Part shown: in pieces, positions 39,351 through 47,360 of the stretch
Numbering within the stretch: the first letter of the stretch is position 1
Layout: every line of letters begins with the position of its first letter
Origin: Streptomyces flavidovirens DSM 40150
GTDB taxonomy: Bacteria; Actinomycetota; Actinomycetes; Streptomycetales; Streptomycetaceae
Reading direction: 5' to 3'
Length of the DNA: 64,000 bases
NCBI RefSeq assembly: GCF_000429085.1
Contig: NZ_KE386847.1
Span: 91,105-155,104 of the forward strand
Notes under the pieces: model-generated
The model's input: only the letters and a program-made list of their open reading frames with translations
What the model was told of the DNA's origin: nothing
The model's database searches: none
Made by a program: the position numbers and the translations under genes

Positions 39351-41062
39351 GCGAGTCGACAAAGGAACCCACGACCGGTCCGGAATCCGCGACGGGGTCG
39401 GAATCCGCGACCGGGTCGCTCTACGCGGCCAAGCCCTGGCTCGCCCAGCTCAGCGAAGCCCAGCGGGCGCCGATGGACCCGCCGGCCACCCTCCTGCACG
39501 CCTTCGGCAGCGCGGTGACCCGCGCGCCCGACCACCCCGCCCTCGCCTACTTCGACGGCCGCCTCACCTACCGCGAGACCGACGAACTGTCGGACTCCGT
39601 CGCGGGTCACCTGGCCGCGCAGGGCCTGCGGCACGGCGACCGGGTCGCGGTCATGCTCCAGAACAGCCCGCACTTCGTCATCGCACTGCTCGGCGCCTGG
39701 AAGGCCGGCGCCGTCGTCGTACCGCTCAACCCGATGTACAAGTCGGCCGAGGTCGCGCACGCGCTCGGGGACGCCGAGGCGACCGCGCTGATCTGCTCGG
39801 ACCGCGCGTGGGAGGCGTACCTGCGTGACACCGCCGCCGACTCGCCCGTACGCATCGCCCTCACCGCCTGCGAACTCGACCTCCAGACCAGGAACGACAC
39901 CCGCGTACTGAACTTCGAGCGGGAGGCGCCGGCCTCCGACGCGGACGACCTGGTGACCGTCGCCCGCCAGGGCCTTGCCGCCCCGGCGGGCCGGGAGCTC
40001 ACCGCCACCGACGTGGCGTTGATCAGCTACACCTCGGGCACCAGCGGCACGCCCAAGGGCGCCATGAACCTCCACGGCGGAATCATGTACAACGCCGAAC
40101 GCCAGCGCACCGGACACCCCGTGGCCGAGGGTTCGGCGTACTTCGCCCTGGCACCCCTCTTCCACATCACCGGCATGGTCTGCGAACTGGCCGCCTGCGT
40201 CGCCAACGCCGGCACGCTCGTCCTCGCCTACCGCTTCCATCCGGGTGTCGTCCTCGACGCGTTCACCGAGCACCGCCCCGCCTACACCGTCGGCCCCTCC
40301 ACCGCTTTCATGGCGCTCGCCGCCACCCCCAGCGTCACGCGGGAACACTTCGAGTCCTTCCAGGTCATCTCGTCGGGCGGCGCGCCGGTGCCACCGGCCC
40401 TGGTGGAGAAGTTCCGGGAGGCATTCGGTCCGTACCTCCGCAACGGCTACGGACTCACCGAGTGCACCGCGCCCTGCGCGTCCGTGCCGCCCGAGAAGGA
40501 AGCCCCGGTCGACCCGGCCTCGGGGACGCTGTCCGTCGGCGTACCCGGCCCGGACACGGTCGTACGTATCGTCGACGAGACGGGCGCCGACGTGCCCTTC
40601 GGCGCGCAGGGCGAGATCGCCGTCAGCGGCCCGCAGGTCGTTCCCGGCTACTGGCGGCGCCCCGAGGCGACCGCCGAGGCCTTCCCCGGCGGGGAACTGC
40701 GTACCGGCGACATCGGCTTCATGGACGAGGCCGGCTGGCTCTACGTCGTCGACCGCAAGAAGGACATGATCAACGCGTCGGGCTTCAAGGTGTGGCCGCG
40801 CGAGGTCGAGGACGTCCTCTACACCCACCCGGCGGTGCGCGAGGCGGCCGTCGTCGGCATCCCCGACGCGTACCGCGGGGAGAGCGTGAAGGCGTACGTC
40901 AGCCTGCGCCCCGGTGCGGACGTGGCGCCGGCGGACATCTCCGCGTACTGCGAGGAGCGGCTGGCCGCGTACAAATATCCGCGCGAAGTGGAGATCCTGC
41001 CCGAACTTCCCAAGACGACGAGTGGGAAGATCCTCAGGCGGGAATTGCGTTCCCGTTCCTGA
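39347..41062 (+). CDS. Acyl-CoA synthetase (FadD-type, AMP-forming)
   Basis: A 571-residue ligase that activates a carboxylic acid to acyl-CoA through an acyl-adenylate. The P-loop-like motif YTSGTSGTPKG is at 228-238, the adenylate motif NGYGLTECT follows, then ELRTGDIGFMDEAGWLYVVD and the hinge DRKKDMINASGFKVWPREVE. The catalytic C-terminal lysine is Lys561 in TTSGKILRR. Residues 1-30 are a low-complexity leader with an ATGSES repeat. It starts inside the SDR stop codon. Medium/long fatty acids or an alicyclic acid are plausible substrates. Confidence 0.94.
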   Translation: MSESTKEPTTGPESATGSESATGSLYAAKPWLAQLSEAQRAPMDPPATLLHAFGSAVTRAPDHPALAYFDGRLTYRETDELSDSVAGHLAAQGLRHGDRVAVMLQNSPHFVIALLGAWKAGAVVVPLNPMYKSAEVAHALGDAEATALICSDRAWEAYLRDTAADSPVRIALTACELDLQTRNDTRVLNFEREAPASDADDLVTVARQGLAAPAGRELTATDVALISYTSGTSGTPKGAMNLHGGIMYNAERQRTGHPVAEGSAYFALAPLFHITGMVCELAACVANAGTLVLAYRFHPGVVLDAFTEHRPAYTVGPSTAFMALAATPSVTREHFESFQVISSGGAPVPPALVEKFREAFGPYLRNGYGLTECTAPCASVPPEKEAPVDPASGTLSVGVPGPDTVVRIVDETGADVPFGAQGEIAVSGPQVVPGYWRRPEATAEAFPGGELRTGDIGFMDEAGWLYVVDRKKDMINASGFKVWPREVEDVLYTHPAVREAAVVGIPDAYRGESVKAYVSLRPGADVAPADISAYCEERLAAYKYPREVEILPELPKTTSGKILRRELRSRS

Positions 41063-41066
41063 ACTC

Positions 41067-41078
41067 ACAACCGGTTGT
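41067..41078. promoter_or_regulatory. Perfect 12-bp palindrome before the operon TetR gene
   Basis: ACAACCGGTTGT lies between the synthetase stop (41062) and the TetR start (41103). It shares the ACCGGT core with the upstream operator but not its flanks, so it may be a weaker autoregulatory site. Confidence 0.45.
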
Positions 41079-41102
41079 TTCGACGGAAGGCAGGTGGCGG
41101 CA

Positions 41103-41696
41103 ATGGCCAGGACGACCGACGGGAGCGGCATCCCCGTCCCCCAGAGGCTGCTGGCCGCCGCCACCCGCCTGTTCGCCGAGCGCGGCTACGACCGTACGTC
41201 GGTGCAGGAGATCGTGGAGGCGGCCGGCGTCACCAAGGGTGCGCTCTACCACTACTTCGGCTCCAAGGACGACCTGCTGCACGAGGTGTACGCCCGTGTC
41301 CTGCGGCTCCAGCAGGAGCGGCTCGACGCGTTCGCCGACGCGGACGCGCCGGTGGAGCAGCGGTTGCGGGACGCGGCGGCGGATGTGGTGGTCACGACCA
41401 TCGACAACCTCGACGACGCGTCGATCTTCTTCCGGTCCATGCACCACCTGAGTCCGGAGAAGGACAAGCAGGTGCGGGCGGAGCGGCGGCGGTATCACGA
41501 GCGGTTCCGGGCGCTGGTGGAGGAGGGGCAGAAGGCGGGCGTCTTCTCGACCGCGACCCCGGCCGACCTGGTCGTGGACTACCACTTCGGTTCGGTCCAC
41601 CACCTGTCGACCTGGTACCGCCCGGACGGCCCGCTCACACCGCAGCAGGTGGCGGACCACTTGGCGGACCTGCTGCTGCGGGCGTTGCGGCCGTAG
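41103..41696 (+). CDS. TetR-family regulator of the acyl-CoA island
   Basis: A 197-residue TetR protein similar in layout to regulators of sterol and fatty-acid catabolism (KstR2/FadR-like). The HTH (about residues 13-60) reads RLLAAATRLFAERGYDRTSV, then VTKGALYHYFGSKDDLLHEV. The C-terminal domain contains FFRSMHHLSPEKDKQVRAER. Third gene of the SDR-synthetase operon, 40 bp after the synthetase. Near-identical 20-bp sites precede this operon (38523) and the convergent dehydrogenase/kinase operon (44400), making it their probable common repressor, released by an acyl-CoA. Confidence 0.9.
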   Translation: MARTTDGSGIPVPQRLLAAATRLFAERGYDRTSVQEIVEAAGVTKGALYHYFGSKDDLLHEVYARVLRLQQERLDAFADADAPVEQRLRDAAADVVVTTIDNLDDASIFFRSMHHLSPEKDKQVRAERRRYHERFRALVEEGQKAGVFSTATPADLVVDYHFGSVHHLSTWYRPDGPLTPQQVADHLADLLLRALRP

Positions 41697-41742
41697 GGGG
41701 GTGCGGGTGGCGGGTGCGGGTGGCGTGCGGATGCGGGCGGGA

Positions 41743-42014
41743 GCCGCTGCGCGGGGCTTTCCCCTACCCGCCCCTTCCCGAACTGGGGGCAAGCCCCCAG
41801 ACCCCCGGACGCCCTGCGGGCGTGTCCTCAAGCGCCGGACGGGCTGGACAGTTGCCGCAACCATCCAGCCCCTCCGGCGTTTGAGGAGCGGGGTCTGGGG
41901 CGGAGCCCCAGCAACCCCCGGCCCACTCCAGCCCGTCCGGCGCTTGAGGACCGGGGTCTGGGGCAGCGCCCCAGTTCGGGAAGGGGCGGGTCGGGGAAAG
42001 CCCCGCGCAGCGGC
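41743..42014. repeat. About 270-bp nested palindrome between convergent operons
   Basis: The 42-base outer arms 41743-41784 and 41973-42014 are reverse complements with one mismatch. Inside them, 41825-41847 and 41928-41950 are perfect 23-bp inverses, and CTGGGG/CCCCAG pairs lie further in. No gene is supported. It separates the stops of the TetR gene (41696) and the dehydrogenase gene (42060) and probably ends transcription in both directions. Its words are those of the dispersed element at 35.3 and 59.7 kb. Confidence 0.88.
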
Positions 42015-42059
42015 AGCCCGCGCCGCACCCGCACGCCACCCGCACCGCCCCCCCTCTCC

Positions 42060-43280
42060 CTACACGTACTTCTTGAGCTCCCGCCGCGCCAGCGACCGCT
42101 GATGCACCTCGTCCGGCCCGTCCGCCAGCTTCAGCGTCCGCGCCCCCGCCCACAGCTCCGCCAGCGGGAAGTCCTGGCTCACCCCGCCCGCGCCGTGCAG
42201 TTGCACCGCCTTGTCGATGATGTCGACAACCGCTCGCGGCGTAGCGATCTTTATGGCCTGAATCTCCGTGTGCGCCCCGCGATTGCCCACCGTGTCCATC
42301 AGCCACGCCGTCTTGAGCACCAGCAGCCGCAGCTGCTCGACCGTCACCCGCGCGTCCGCGATCCAGTTGTGTACGACGCCCTGCTGGGCCAGCGGCTTGC
42401 CGAACGCCTCACGCGACACCGCCCGCCGGCACATCAGCTCGATCGCCCGCTCCGCCATGCCGATCAGCCGCATGCAGTGGTGGATCCGCCCCGGACCGAG
42501 TCGGGCCTGGGCGATGGCGAAGCCGCCGCCCTCCTCGCCCACCAGCGCGGACGCCGGCACCCGAGCCCCGTCGAAGACGACCTCCGCGTGGCCGCCGTGG
42601 GAGTGGTCCTCGTACCCGTACACCTGCATCGCGCGCCGGACCTCGACGCCCGGCGTGTCGCGCGGCACCAGGATCATCGACTGCTGGCGGCGGACGTCGG
42701 CGCCGTCAGGGTCGGTCTTGCCCATCACGATGAAGATCTTGCAGTCCGGGTTCATCGCCCCGGAGATGTACCACTTGCGTCCCGTGACGACGTACTCGTC
42801 GCCGTCTGCGGCTCGCTCGATCCGGGTCTCGATGTTCGTCGCGTCCGACGAGGCGACCTCCGGCTCGGTCATCGCGAACGCCGACCGGATCTCGCCCGCC
42901 AGCAGCGGCTCCAGCCACTGCTTCTTCTGCTCGTCGGAGGCGAACTGCGCCAGCAGCTCCATGTTCCCCGTGTCCGGCGCCGCGCAGTTCAGCGCGGTGG
43001 GGGCGAGCTGCGGGCTGCGGCCGGTGATCTCGGCGAGCGGCGCGTACTGGAGGTTGGTCAGCCCCGCGCCGTACTCCGCGTCGGGCAGGAAGAGGTTCCA
43101 CAGGCCCTGCCTGCGGGCTTCCGCCTTGAGGTCCTCGACGACCTGCGGGGTGTCCCACGGTGAGGCGAGCAACGCGCGCTGTTCGTGGGCGACGGCCTCG
43201 GCCGGGTACACGAACTCGTCCATGAAGGCGAGGAGTTTGGTGCGGAGCTCTTCGGTCCGCGCGTCGTATGCGAAATCCAT
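42060..43280 (-). CDS. Acyl-CoA dehydrogenase (ACAD10/11-type)
   Basis: A 406-residue flavoenzyme with FAMTEPEVASSDATNIE, YVVTGRKWYISGA and the C-terminal HGAGGVSQDFPLAELWAGAR, ending in LADGPDEVHQRSLARRELKK. This subgroup matches the dehydrogenase half of human ACAD10/11, where it is fused to an APH-like kinase; here the kinase is the upstream gene, 8 bp away. The human pair converts 4-hydroxyacyl-CoAs by phosphorylation then dehydrogenase-domain chemistry, so a similar job is plausible. The ATG at 43280 is chosen because the longer frame runs through the kinase gene. Confidence 0.93.
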   Translation of the reverse strand: MDFAYDARTEELRTKLLAFMDEFVYPAEAVAHEQRALLASPWDTPQVVEDLKAEARRQGLWNLFLPDAEYGAGLTNLQYAPLAEITGRSPQLAPTALNCAAPDTGNMELLAQFASDEQKKQWLEPLLAGEIRSAFAMTEPEVASSDATNIETRIERAADGDEYVVTGRKWYISGAMNPDCKIFIVMGKTDPDGADVRRQQSMILVPRDTPGVEVRRAMQVYGYEDHSHGGHAEVVFDGARVPASALVGEEGGGFAIAQARLGPGRIHHCMRLIGMAERAIELMCRRAVSREAFGKPLAQQGVVHNWIADARVTVEQLRLLVLKTAWLMDTVGNRGAHTEIQAIKIATPRAVVDIIDKAVQLHGAGGVSQDFPLAELWAGARTLKLADGPDEVHQRSLARRELKKYV

Positions 43281-43288
43281 GGTGGGTC

Positions 43289-44314
43289 TCAGCCTTCCTG
43301 AAGGGTGGTCAGGCCGTGCTCGATGAACACGGGCACGAGGTCGCCGATCCGGTCGAAGCCGGCTCCGACGGTCTGCCCGAGCGTGTACCGGTAGTGGATG
43401 CCCTCCAGGATCACGGCGAGCTTGAACCACGCGAACGCCGTGTACCAGGCGATCGCGGAGGTGTCCCGGCCGGACCCGGCGGCGTACCGCTCGACGATCT
43501 CGCGCGCCGACGGGTGGCCGGGCGCGCCGGCCGTCGTGGAGACGGGGGAGTCGGGCAGCCCCAGCTCGGAGCTGTACATGACCAGCAGCCCGAGGTCGGT
43601 GAGGGGGTCGCCGAGGGTCGACATCTCCCAATCGAGGATGGCGTTGATCCGGTCGTCGGCGCCGCCGATCAGGACGTTGTCGAGCCGGTAGTCGCCGTGT
43701 ACGACCGTGGGCGCGGGAGAGCCGGGCAGCGAGCGCCCGAGCGCGGCGTGCAGCTCGTCGATGCCCGCGAGTTCACGGTTGCGGGAGGCGTCGAGCTGCT
43801 TGCCCCAGCGGCGCAGCTGGCGGTCCAGGAACCCCTCGGGGCGGCCGAAGTCACCCAGTCCGACCGCCTCGGGATCGACGGCGTGCAGGGCGACGAGCGT
43901 GTCGACCAGGCCGAGCACGGCGGCGCGGGTGCGCTCGGCACCCAGCGCGGCGAGCTCGTCGGCCGTACGGTACGGAACGCCCTCCACGAACTCCATGACG
44001 TAGAACGGCGATCCGATGACCGACTCGTCCTCGCACAGCAGCAGCGGCGCCGGCACCGGCACATCCGTCGGGTGCAGCGCGCTGATCACCCGGAACTCGC
44101 GCTTCATGTCGTGCGCGGTCGCCAGCACATGGCCGAGCGGCGGCCGTCGCACCACCCACCGGGACGTGCCGTCCGTGACGGCGTACGTCAGGTTCGAACG
44201 GCCGCCCTCGATGAGCCGGGCGCTGAGCGGTCCGCTCACCAGCCCCGGCCGCTCGCGGTCGAGACGACCGCGCAACCGCTCGGGATCGAGACCTGGCGGG
44301 TGGACTGCGCTCAT
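43289..44314 (-). CDS. APH-like kinase, ACAD10/11-kinase type
   Basis: A 341-residue phosphotransferase of the aminoglycoside-phosphotransferase fold. The catalytic loop is VVHGDYRLDNVLI and the Mg-binding motif AILDWEMSTLGDPLTDLG; SNLTYAVTDG near residue 40 is the nucleotide loop. This branch is not an antibiotic-resistance enzyme but the partner of ACAD11-type dehydrogenases, encoded 8 bp downstream. It is expected to phosphorylate 4-hydroxyacyl-CoA. GGAGGTG before the ATG at 44314 fixes the start. The operator at 44400 lies 85 bp upstream. Confidence 0.92.
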   Translation of the reverse strand: MSAVHPPGLDPERLRGRLDRERPGLVSGPLSARLIEGGRSNLTYAVTDGTSRWVVRRPPLGHVLATAHDMKREFRVISALHPTDVPVPAPLLLCEDESVIGSPFYVMEFVEGVPYRTADELAALGAERTRAAVLGLVDTLVALHAVDPEAVGLGDFGRPEGFLDRQLRRWGKQLDASRNRELAGIDELHAALGRSLPGSPAPTVVHGDYRLDNVLIGGADDRINAILDWEMSTLGDPLTDLGLLVMYSSELGLPDSPVSTTAGAPGHPSAREIVERYAAGSGRDTSAIAWYTAFAWFKLAVILEGIHYRYTLGQTVGAGFDRIGDLVPVFIEHGLTTLQEG

Positions 44315-44399
44315 GGGGGCACCTCCGGGGGCGGCGGACAAGGGCACGGTGGACAGACAAGGGCATGGTGGGCAAGTGGACGAGACGTCGCAGGCTCAT

Positions 44400-44419
44400 C
44401 ATGCCGACCAGTCGGTATG
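44400..44419. promoter_or_regulatory. TetR-type operator of the kinase-dehydrogenase operon
   Basis: CATGCCGACCAGTCGGTATG matches CATACCGACCGGTCGGTATG at 18 of 20 positions, the best copy in the window. It lies 85 bp upstream of the APH-like kinase and mirrors the site at 38523. Confidence 0.75.
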
Positions 44420-44453
44420 CCGTCCAGTGTGCCGGCGTACCCCGAGACGCGGA

Positions 44454-45365
44454 TCACGCGTGGCAGGCGACCGGCTTCCCGCCGTTCATGGCCGCCATGT
44501 CGGCGAAGACGGCCACCGGATCGAGCGGCGAGCCCTCCGGCAGGCCGTCCAGTTCGGCGTACGCGCGGTGCACGTTGGCCACCAGCCGCTCGCTCTCGCG
44601 CAGCTCGGCGAAGGCCCCGAGATCGGCCTCCTGGGCGGTCTCCAGGGGGGTACGGCCCTTGGCGTGCCCGGCCTCGGCGAGTTCGGCGACGTAGTGCAGA
44701 TAGCTCTCTGTCGCGTCGTACGCCGACGGGTCGGTGACCGGTCCGTGGCCGGGTACGACGGTGTCCGCGCCGAGCGAGCGGAGCAGGCCGAGGGCGCGCA
44801 GTGATCCGCTCAGCGATCCCATCGGGAGGAAGGGCGTGCCGCCCTGGAAGACGAGATCGCCGGTGAAGACGATCCCGTACTCCGGCAGGTGGACGATCGA
44901 ATCGCCGGTGGTGTGCGCGACGCCGGGGTGGATCAGCCGCACCTCGGTCCCGCCCGCGTGGACGGTGAGCCGCTCGCTGTAGGTGAGGGTGGGGGCGGTC
45001 ACGGTGATGTCGCCGAAGTCGTTCCGCGGCCACATCTGGTGCAGCTGAAGCCCGGCGGTCAGGACTTCGGAGCGGCAGGCGTCGTGCCCGATCACCGTGG
45101 CTTCGGGTACGAAGACGCTGTTGCCGTAGGTGTGGTCGCCGTGATGGTGGGTGTTGACGACGGTACGGGGGAGCGGCGCGCCGGTCGCGAGGAGGGCTTC
45201 GCGCAGTGCCTGCGCGCGGCGCTCGGTGGCCGCGGTGTCGACCAGCAGCGTCGAAGTACCGTCGCTGACGAACCCGGCGTTGTTCAGGCACCACCCGCCG
45301 TCCGGCTGGATGTGCGCGTGCACTTCGGGCGCGAGCTGGACGATGTACGGATCCGTGGCAGGCAC
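44454..45365 (-). CDS. MBL-fold metallo-hydrolase
   Basis: A 303-residue metallo-beta-lactamase-fold enzyme. The dinuclear metal site starts with THHHGDH (His73, His75, Asp77, His78); FTGDLVFQGG and GHGPV supply later ligands. There is no signal peptide, so a periplasmic beta-lactamase is unlikely; hydrolysis of a thioester, ester or lactone is more probable. Next to acyl-CoA genes a thioesterase-like role is an attractive guess. It is on the same strand as the kinase operon but upstream of the operator, so it is not necessarily in the same regulon. Confidence 0.87.
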   Translation of the reverse strand: MPATDPYIVQLAPEVHAHIQPDGGWCLNNAGFVSDGTSTLLVDTAATERRAQALREALLATGAPLPRTVVNTHHHGDHTYGNSVFVPEATVIGHDACRSEVLTAGLQLHQMWPRNDFGDITVTAPTLTYSERLTVHAGGTEVRLIHPGVAHTTGDSIVHLPEYGIVFTGDLVFQGGTPFLPMGSLSGSLRALGLLRSLGADTVVPGHGPVTDPSAYDATESYLHYVAELAEAGHAKGRTPLETAQEADLGAFAELRESERLVANVHRAYAELDGLPEGSPLDPVAVFADMAAMNGGKPVACHA

Positions 45366-45470
45366 TGGGATTCCCCCGAATCGGGTAAGTCGATGGCCGA
45401 ACTGGTCAGGGAGAGCCTGCCAGTTGGCGTCCGGCCGGGGGAAGGCGGGGCCGGGACCGGGACCTCGTGC

Positions 45471-45767
45471 TCAGTGATCGTCCCAGTGGCCGTCGTGAGC
45501 GGCGTGGCGGTGGCCGTCGTGCACGTAGTCGAGGTGATCGCCGTGCGTGACAGCGCTGTGCCCGCAGCCCTGGCCGTGCTCATGGGTGTGGCTGCTGTGT
45601 GTGACGTGATCCGTGGACTCGCACTCGTCCCAGTGCCCGGAGTGCTCGCGGTGCATGTGTCCGTTGTGCGCGTAGTCGGTGTGGTCGCCGTGCGGCACCG
45701 CGGTGTGCCCGCAGGCCGGGCCGTGGATGTGCTCGTGGGTGGGGTGCTCCTGATGGAGGGTGGCCAT
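45471..45767 (-). CDS. Histidine-rich metal-binding protein with internal duplication
   Basis: A 98-residue protein in which about one residue in four is His. Two similar halves (about residues 10-50 and 60-98) each contain a CGHxAVxHGDHxDY core followed by HxGHxHxxHxGHW. Cys, His, Asp and Glu would bind several Zn2+, Ni2+ or Cu2+ ions. No signal peptide, so probably a cytosolic metal store or chaperone. GAGGTGA lies before the ATG at 45767. No metal transporter or Zur gene adjoins, and no Zur or Nur box is evident. Confidence 0.72.
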   Translation of the reverse strand: MATLHQEHPTHEHIHGPACGHTAVPHGDHTDYAHNGHMHREHSGHWDECESTDHVTHSSHTHEHGQGCGHSAVTHGDHLDYVHDGHRHAAHDGHWDDH

Positions 45768-45814
45768 TACGTTCACCTCTGGTGCGATTCCGGGTGTTTT
45801 GCGGTATCTCCAGG

Positions 45815-46177
45815 CTAGTCCCGATCGACCGCGTCATCCGTCTCCCACCCCTGCGCCGCGACGAATTCGTCACCGTGTTCCGCCGACCACCTGCCCAGTG
45901 CCCGGATCGGCTCCAGGAGACTCACCCCGAGTCCGGTCAGCCCGTACTCGACGCGCGGTGGTGACTCGGCGTACGCGTGGCGCTCGACCAGGGCGTAACC
46001 CTCCAGGCGGCGGAGCGTCTGCGTGAGCACCTTGGCGCTGATGCCGCCGATCTCGGCGCGCAGTTCGCCGGGACGGCGCGGGCCCTGTGCGAGCGCGTAG
46101 ATGACGACGGCGTTCCAGGTGTTCGCCAGCAGATCGAAGCCGAGCCTGGCCCGGCAGTCCGCGAGCAAGTCGTTCAT
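45815..46177 (-). CDS. HxlR-family winged-helix regulator
   Basis: A 120-residue MarR/HxlR-type repressor: NTWNAVVIYALAQGPRRPGE, then EIGGISAKVLTQTLRRLEGY and the wing LVERHAYAESPPRVEYGLT. HxlR proteins sense reactive electrophiles or quinones, often through a single Cys; Cys8 is the only one here. GGGGAGG precedes the ATG at 46177. It is divergent from a putative NADPH/F420 reductase gene across a 109-bp gap with two short palindromes, the classic layout for a regulator and its oxidoreductase target. Confidence 0.9.
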   Translation of the reverse strand: MNDLLADCRARLGFDLLANTWNAVVIYALAQGPRRPGELRAEIGGISAKVLTQTLRRLEGYALVERHAYAESPPRVEYGLTGLGVSLLEPIRALGRWSAEHGDEFVAAQGWETDDAVDRD

Positions 46178-46206
46178 AACCACCCTCCCCGTAGGGCCCG
46201 TTGGGC

Positions 46207-46257
46207 ACCGATCGGTAACCGGCGGACCTCCTAGCGTCCTGTGCGGACATCTTGTCC
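46207..46257. promoter_or_regulatory. Palindromes in the HxlR-reductase divergent gap
   Basis: ACCGATCGGT (46207-46216) is a perfect 10-bp palindrome, and GGACA-TCT-TGTCC (46245-46257) is a second. Either could be the HxlR operator; their positions fit overlapping divergent promoters. Confidence 0.45.
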
Positions 46258-46286
46258 TGTCACGCTACGCGGAAGAGGGAACATCC

Positions 46287-46970
46287 ATGCGCATCGGAAT
46301 TCTCGGTACGGGCAACATGGCCGACGCACTCGGAACCCAGTGGGCCCGCGCCGGCCACGAGGTGCTCGTCGCGGGCCGCTCGGCGGACCGGGCAGCGGCA
46401 CTCGCCGGGCGTATCGCCGGCGGCATCGGCGGCCGTACCGCCTGCCGGGCGGGCACCCTGCGCGAGGCCGCCGCCTTCGGCGACGCGACGCTGCTCGCCG
46501 TGCCGCACGCCGCCGTGCCCGAGGTCCTGAAGGAGGCGGGCGCGGACGAAGACGGCGGCGGCGTACTGCGCGGCCGCGTCCTGATCGACTGCACCAACGC
46601 GATCGGCCCCGGCTTCGTCCTGACCACACAAGGCGGGCCGGGTGCGGCAGCACGTATCGCGGAAGCGACCGGCGCCCACGTCGTCAAGGCCTTCAACCAC
46701 TGCGCGGACAGCGTCTGGCGGCTGACACCGCCGGCCTTCCCCGACGGCCCGCTCACCGCGCCGCTGGCTGTGCCGCTGTGCGGGGACGACGAGCGTGCGC
46801 TGGAGACGGTACGCACGCTCGTGCGCGACATGGGCTGCGTACCGCTGGCCGCCGGAGGCCTCGACCGGGCGGTGTATCTGGAGACCGCGACGGCGTTCCT
46901 CATCGGACTGTGGGTCAGCGGCAAGGACCCTCGCCGGATGCTGCCGCCCTTCGAGGCCGCCACCGCCTGA
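46287..46970 (+). CDS. NADPH-dependent F420 reductase-like protein
   Basis: A 227-residue Rossmann-fold protein. It has the dinucleotide motif GILGTGNMA (residues 4-12), VLVAGRSADR binding the NADPH phosphate, and HVVKAFNH, all features of the F420H2:NADP oxidoreductase family. It may move hydride between F420 and NADP or act as a quinone reductase, as the HxlR neighbour would suggest. AGAGGGAACATCC is a good ribosome site. It converges on the DUF202 gene with only 21 bp between the stops. Confidence 0.87.
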   Translation: MRIGILGTGNMADALGTQWARAGHEVLVAGRSADRAAALAGRIAGGIGGRTACRAGTLREAAAFGDATLLAVPHAAVPEVLKEAGADEDGGGVLRGRVLIDCTNAIGPGFVLTTQGGPGAAARIAEATGAHVVKAFNHCADSVWRLTPPAFPDGPLTAPLAVPLCGDDERALETVRTLVRDMGCVPLAAGGLDRAVYLETATAFLIGLWVSGKDPRRMLPPFEAATA

Positions 46971-46991
46971 GCCTGCTCCGGCCCGCCCGCG

Positions 46992-47360
46992 TCAGACGAC
47001 GATCGCCACGGCGAACCCCGCGAGGGCGATCGTGCAGGCCGTCGCCGTCATCGCGGCCCGCACGGACATCGGGGCCGGCCGGGCGGTGCTGACGACGGCC
47101 TGGATGCGGTGGTGGGCGACCCGCAGGAAGCCGAGCCAGACGAGCACGCAGAGCGCTGTGGCGATCACCCCCGCCGCGCTGATCTCGTCGTGTACGGCCT
47201 GCTTCGCCGCCAGTACGGCCACCACCGTGCAGGCCAGCGTGGTCCGGCGCCAGGCGAGCCTCGTACGCTCCGGCTGGAGGCCGGGGTCCCTGGCCGGGAC
47301 GGGGGTGGAGCCAGGGCCGGAGCTGGAACCGGGGCCGGGGGTGGCCGGGCGGCCGGTCAA
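46992..47360 (-). CDS. DUF202-family membrane protein with TTG start
   Basis: A 122-residue protein with three helices: about 43-62, 65-85 and 102-122. The cytosolic motif LQPERTRLAWRRTTLA is the DUF202 signature. The N-terminal 25 residues are Pro/Gly/Ser-rich. The start appears to be TTG at 47360, sharing bases with the upstream TGA (TTGA) and preceded by GGGAGGG at 7 bases. It is co-translated with the second DUF202 protein. Function unknown. Confidence 0.75.
   Translation of the reverse strand: MTGRPATPGPGSSSGPGSTPVPARDPGLQPERTRLAWRRTTLACTVVAVLAAKQAVHDEISAAGVIATALCVLVWLGFLRVAHHRIQAVVSTARPAPMSVRAAMTATACTIALAGFAVAIVV

Noticed and set aside
43289..44314. Aminoglycoside phosphotransferase (antibiotic resistance)
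   Set aside because: The fold is shared, but the sequence and the adjacent dehydrogenase place it in the ACAD10/11 kinase group.
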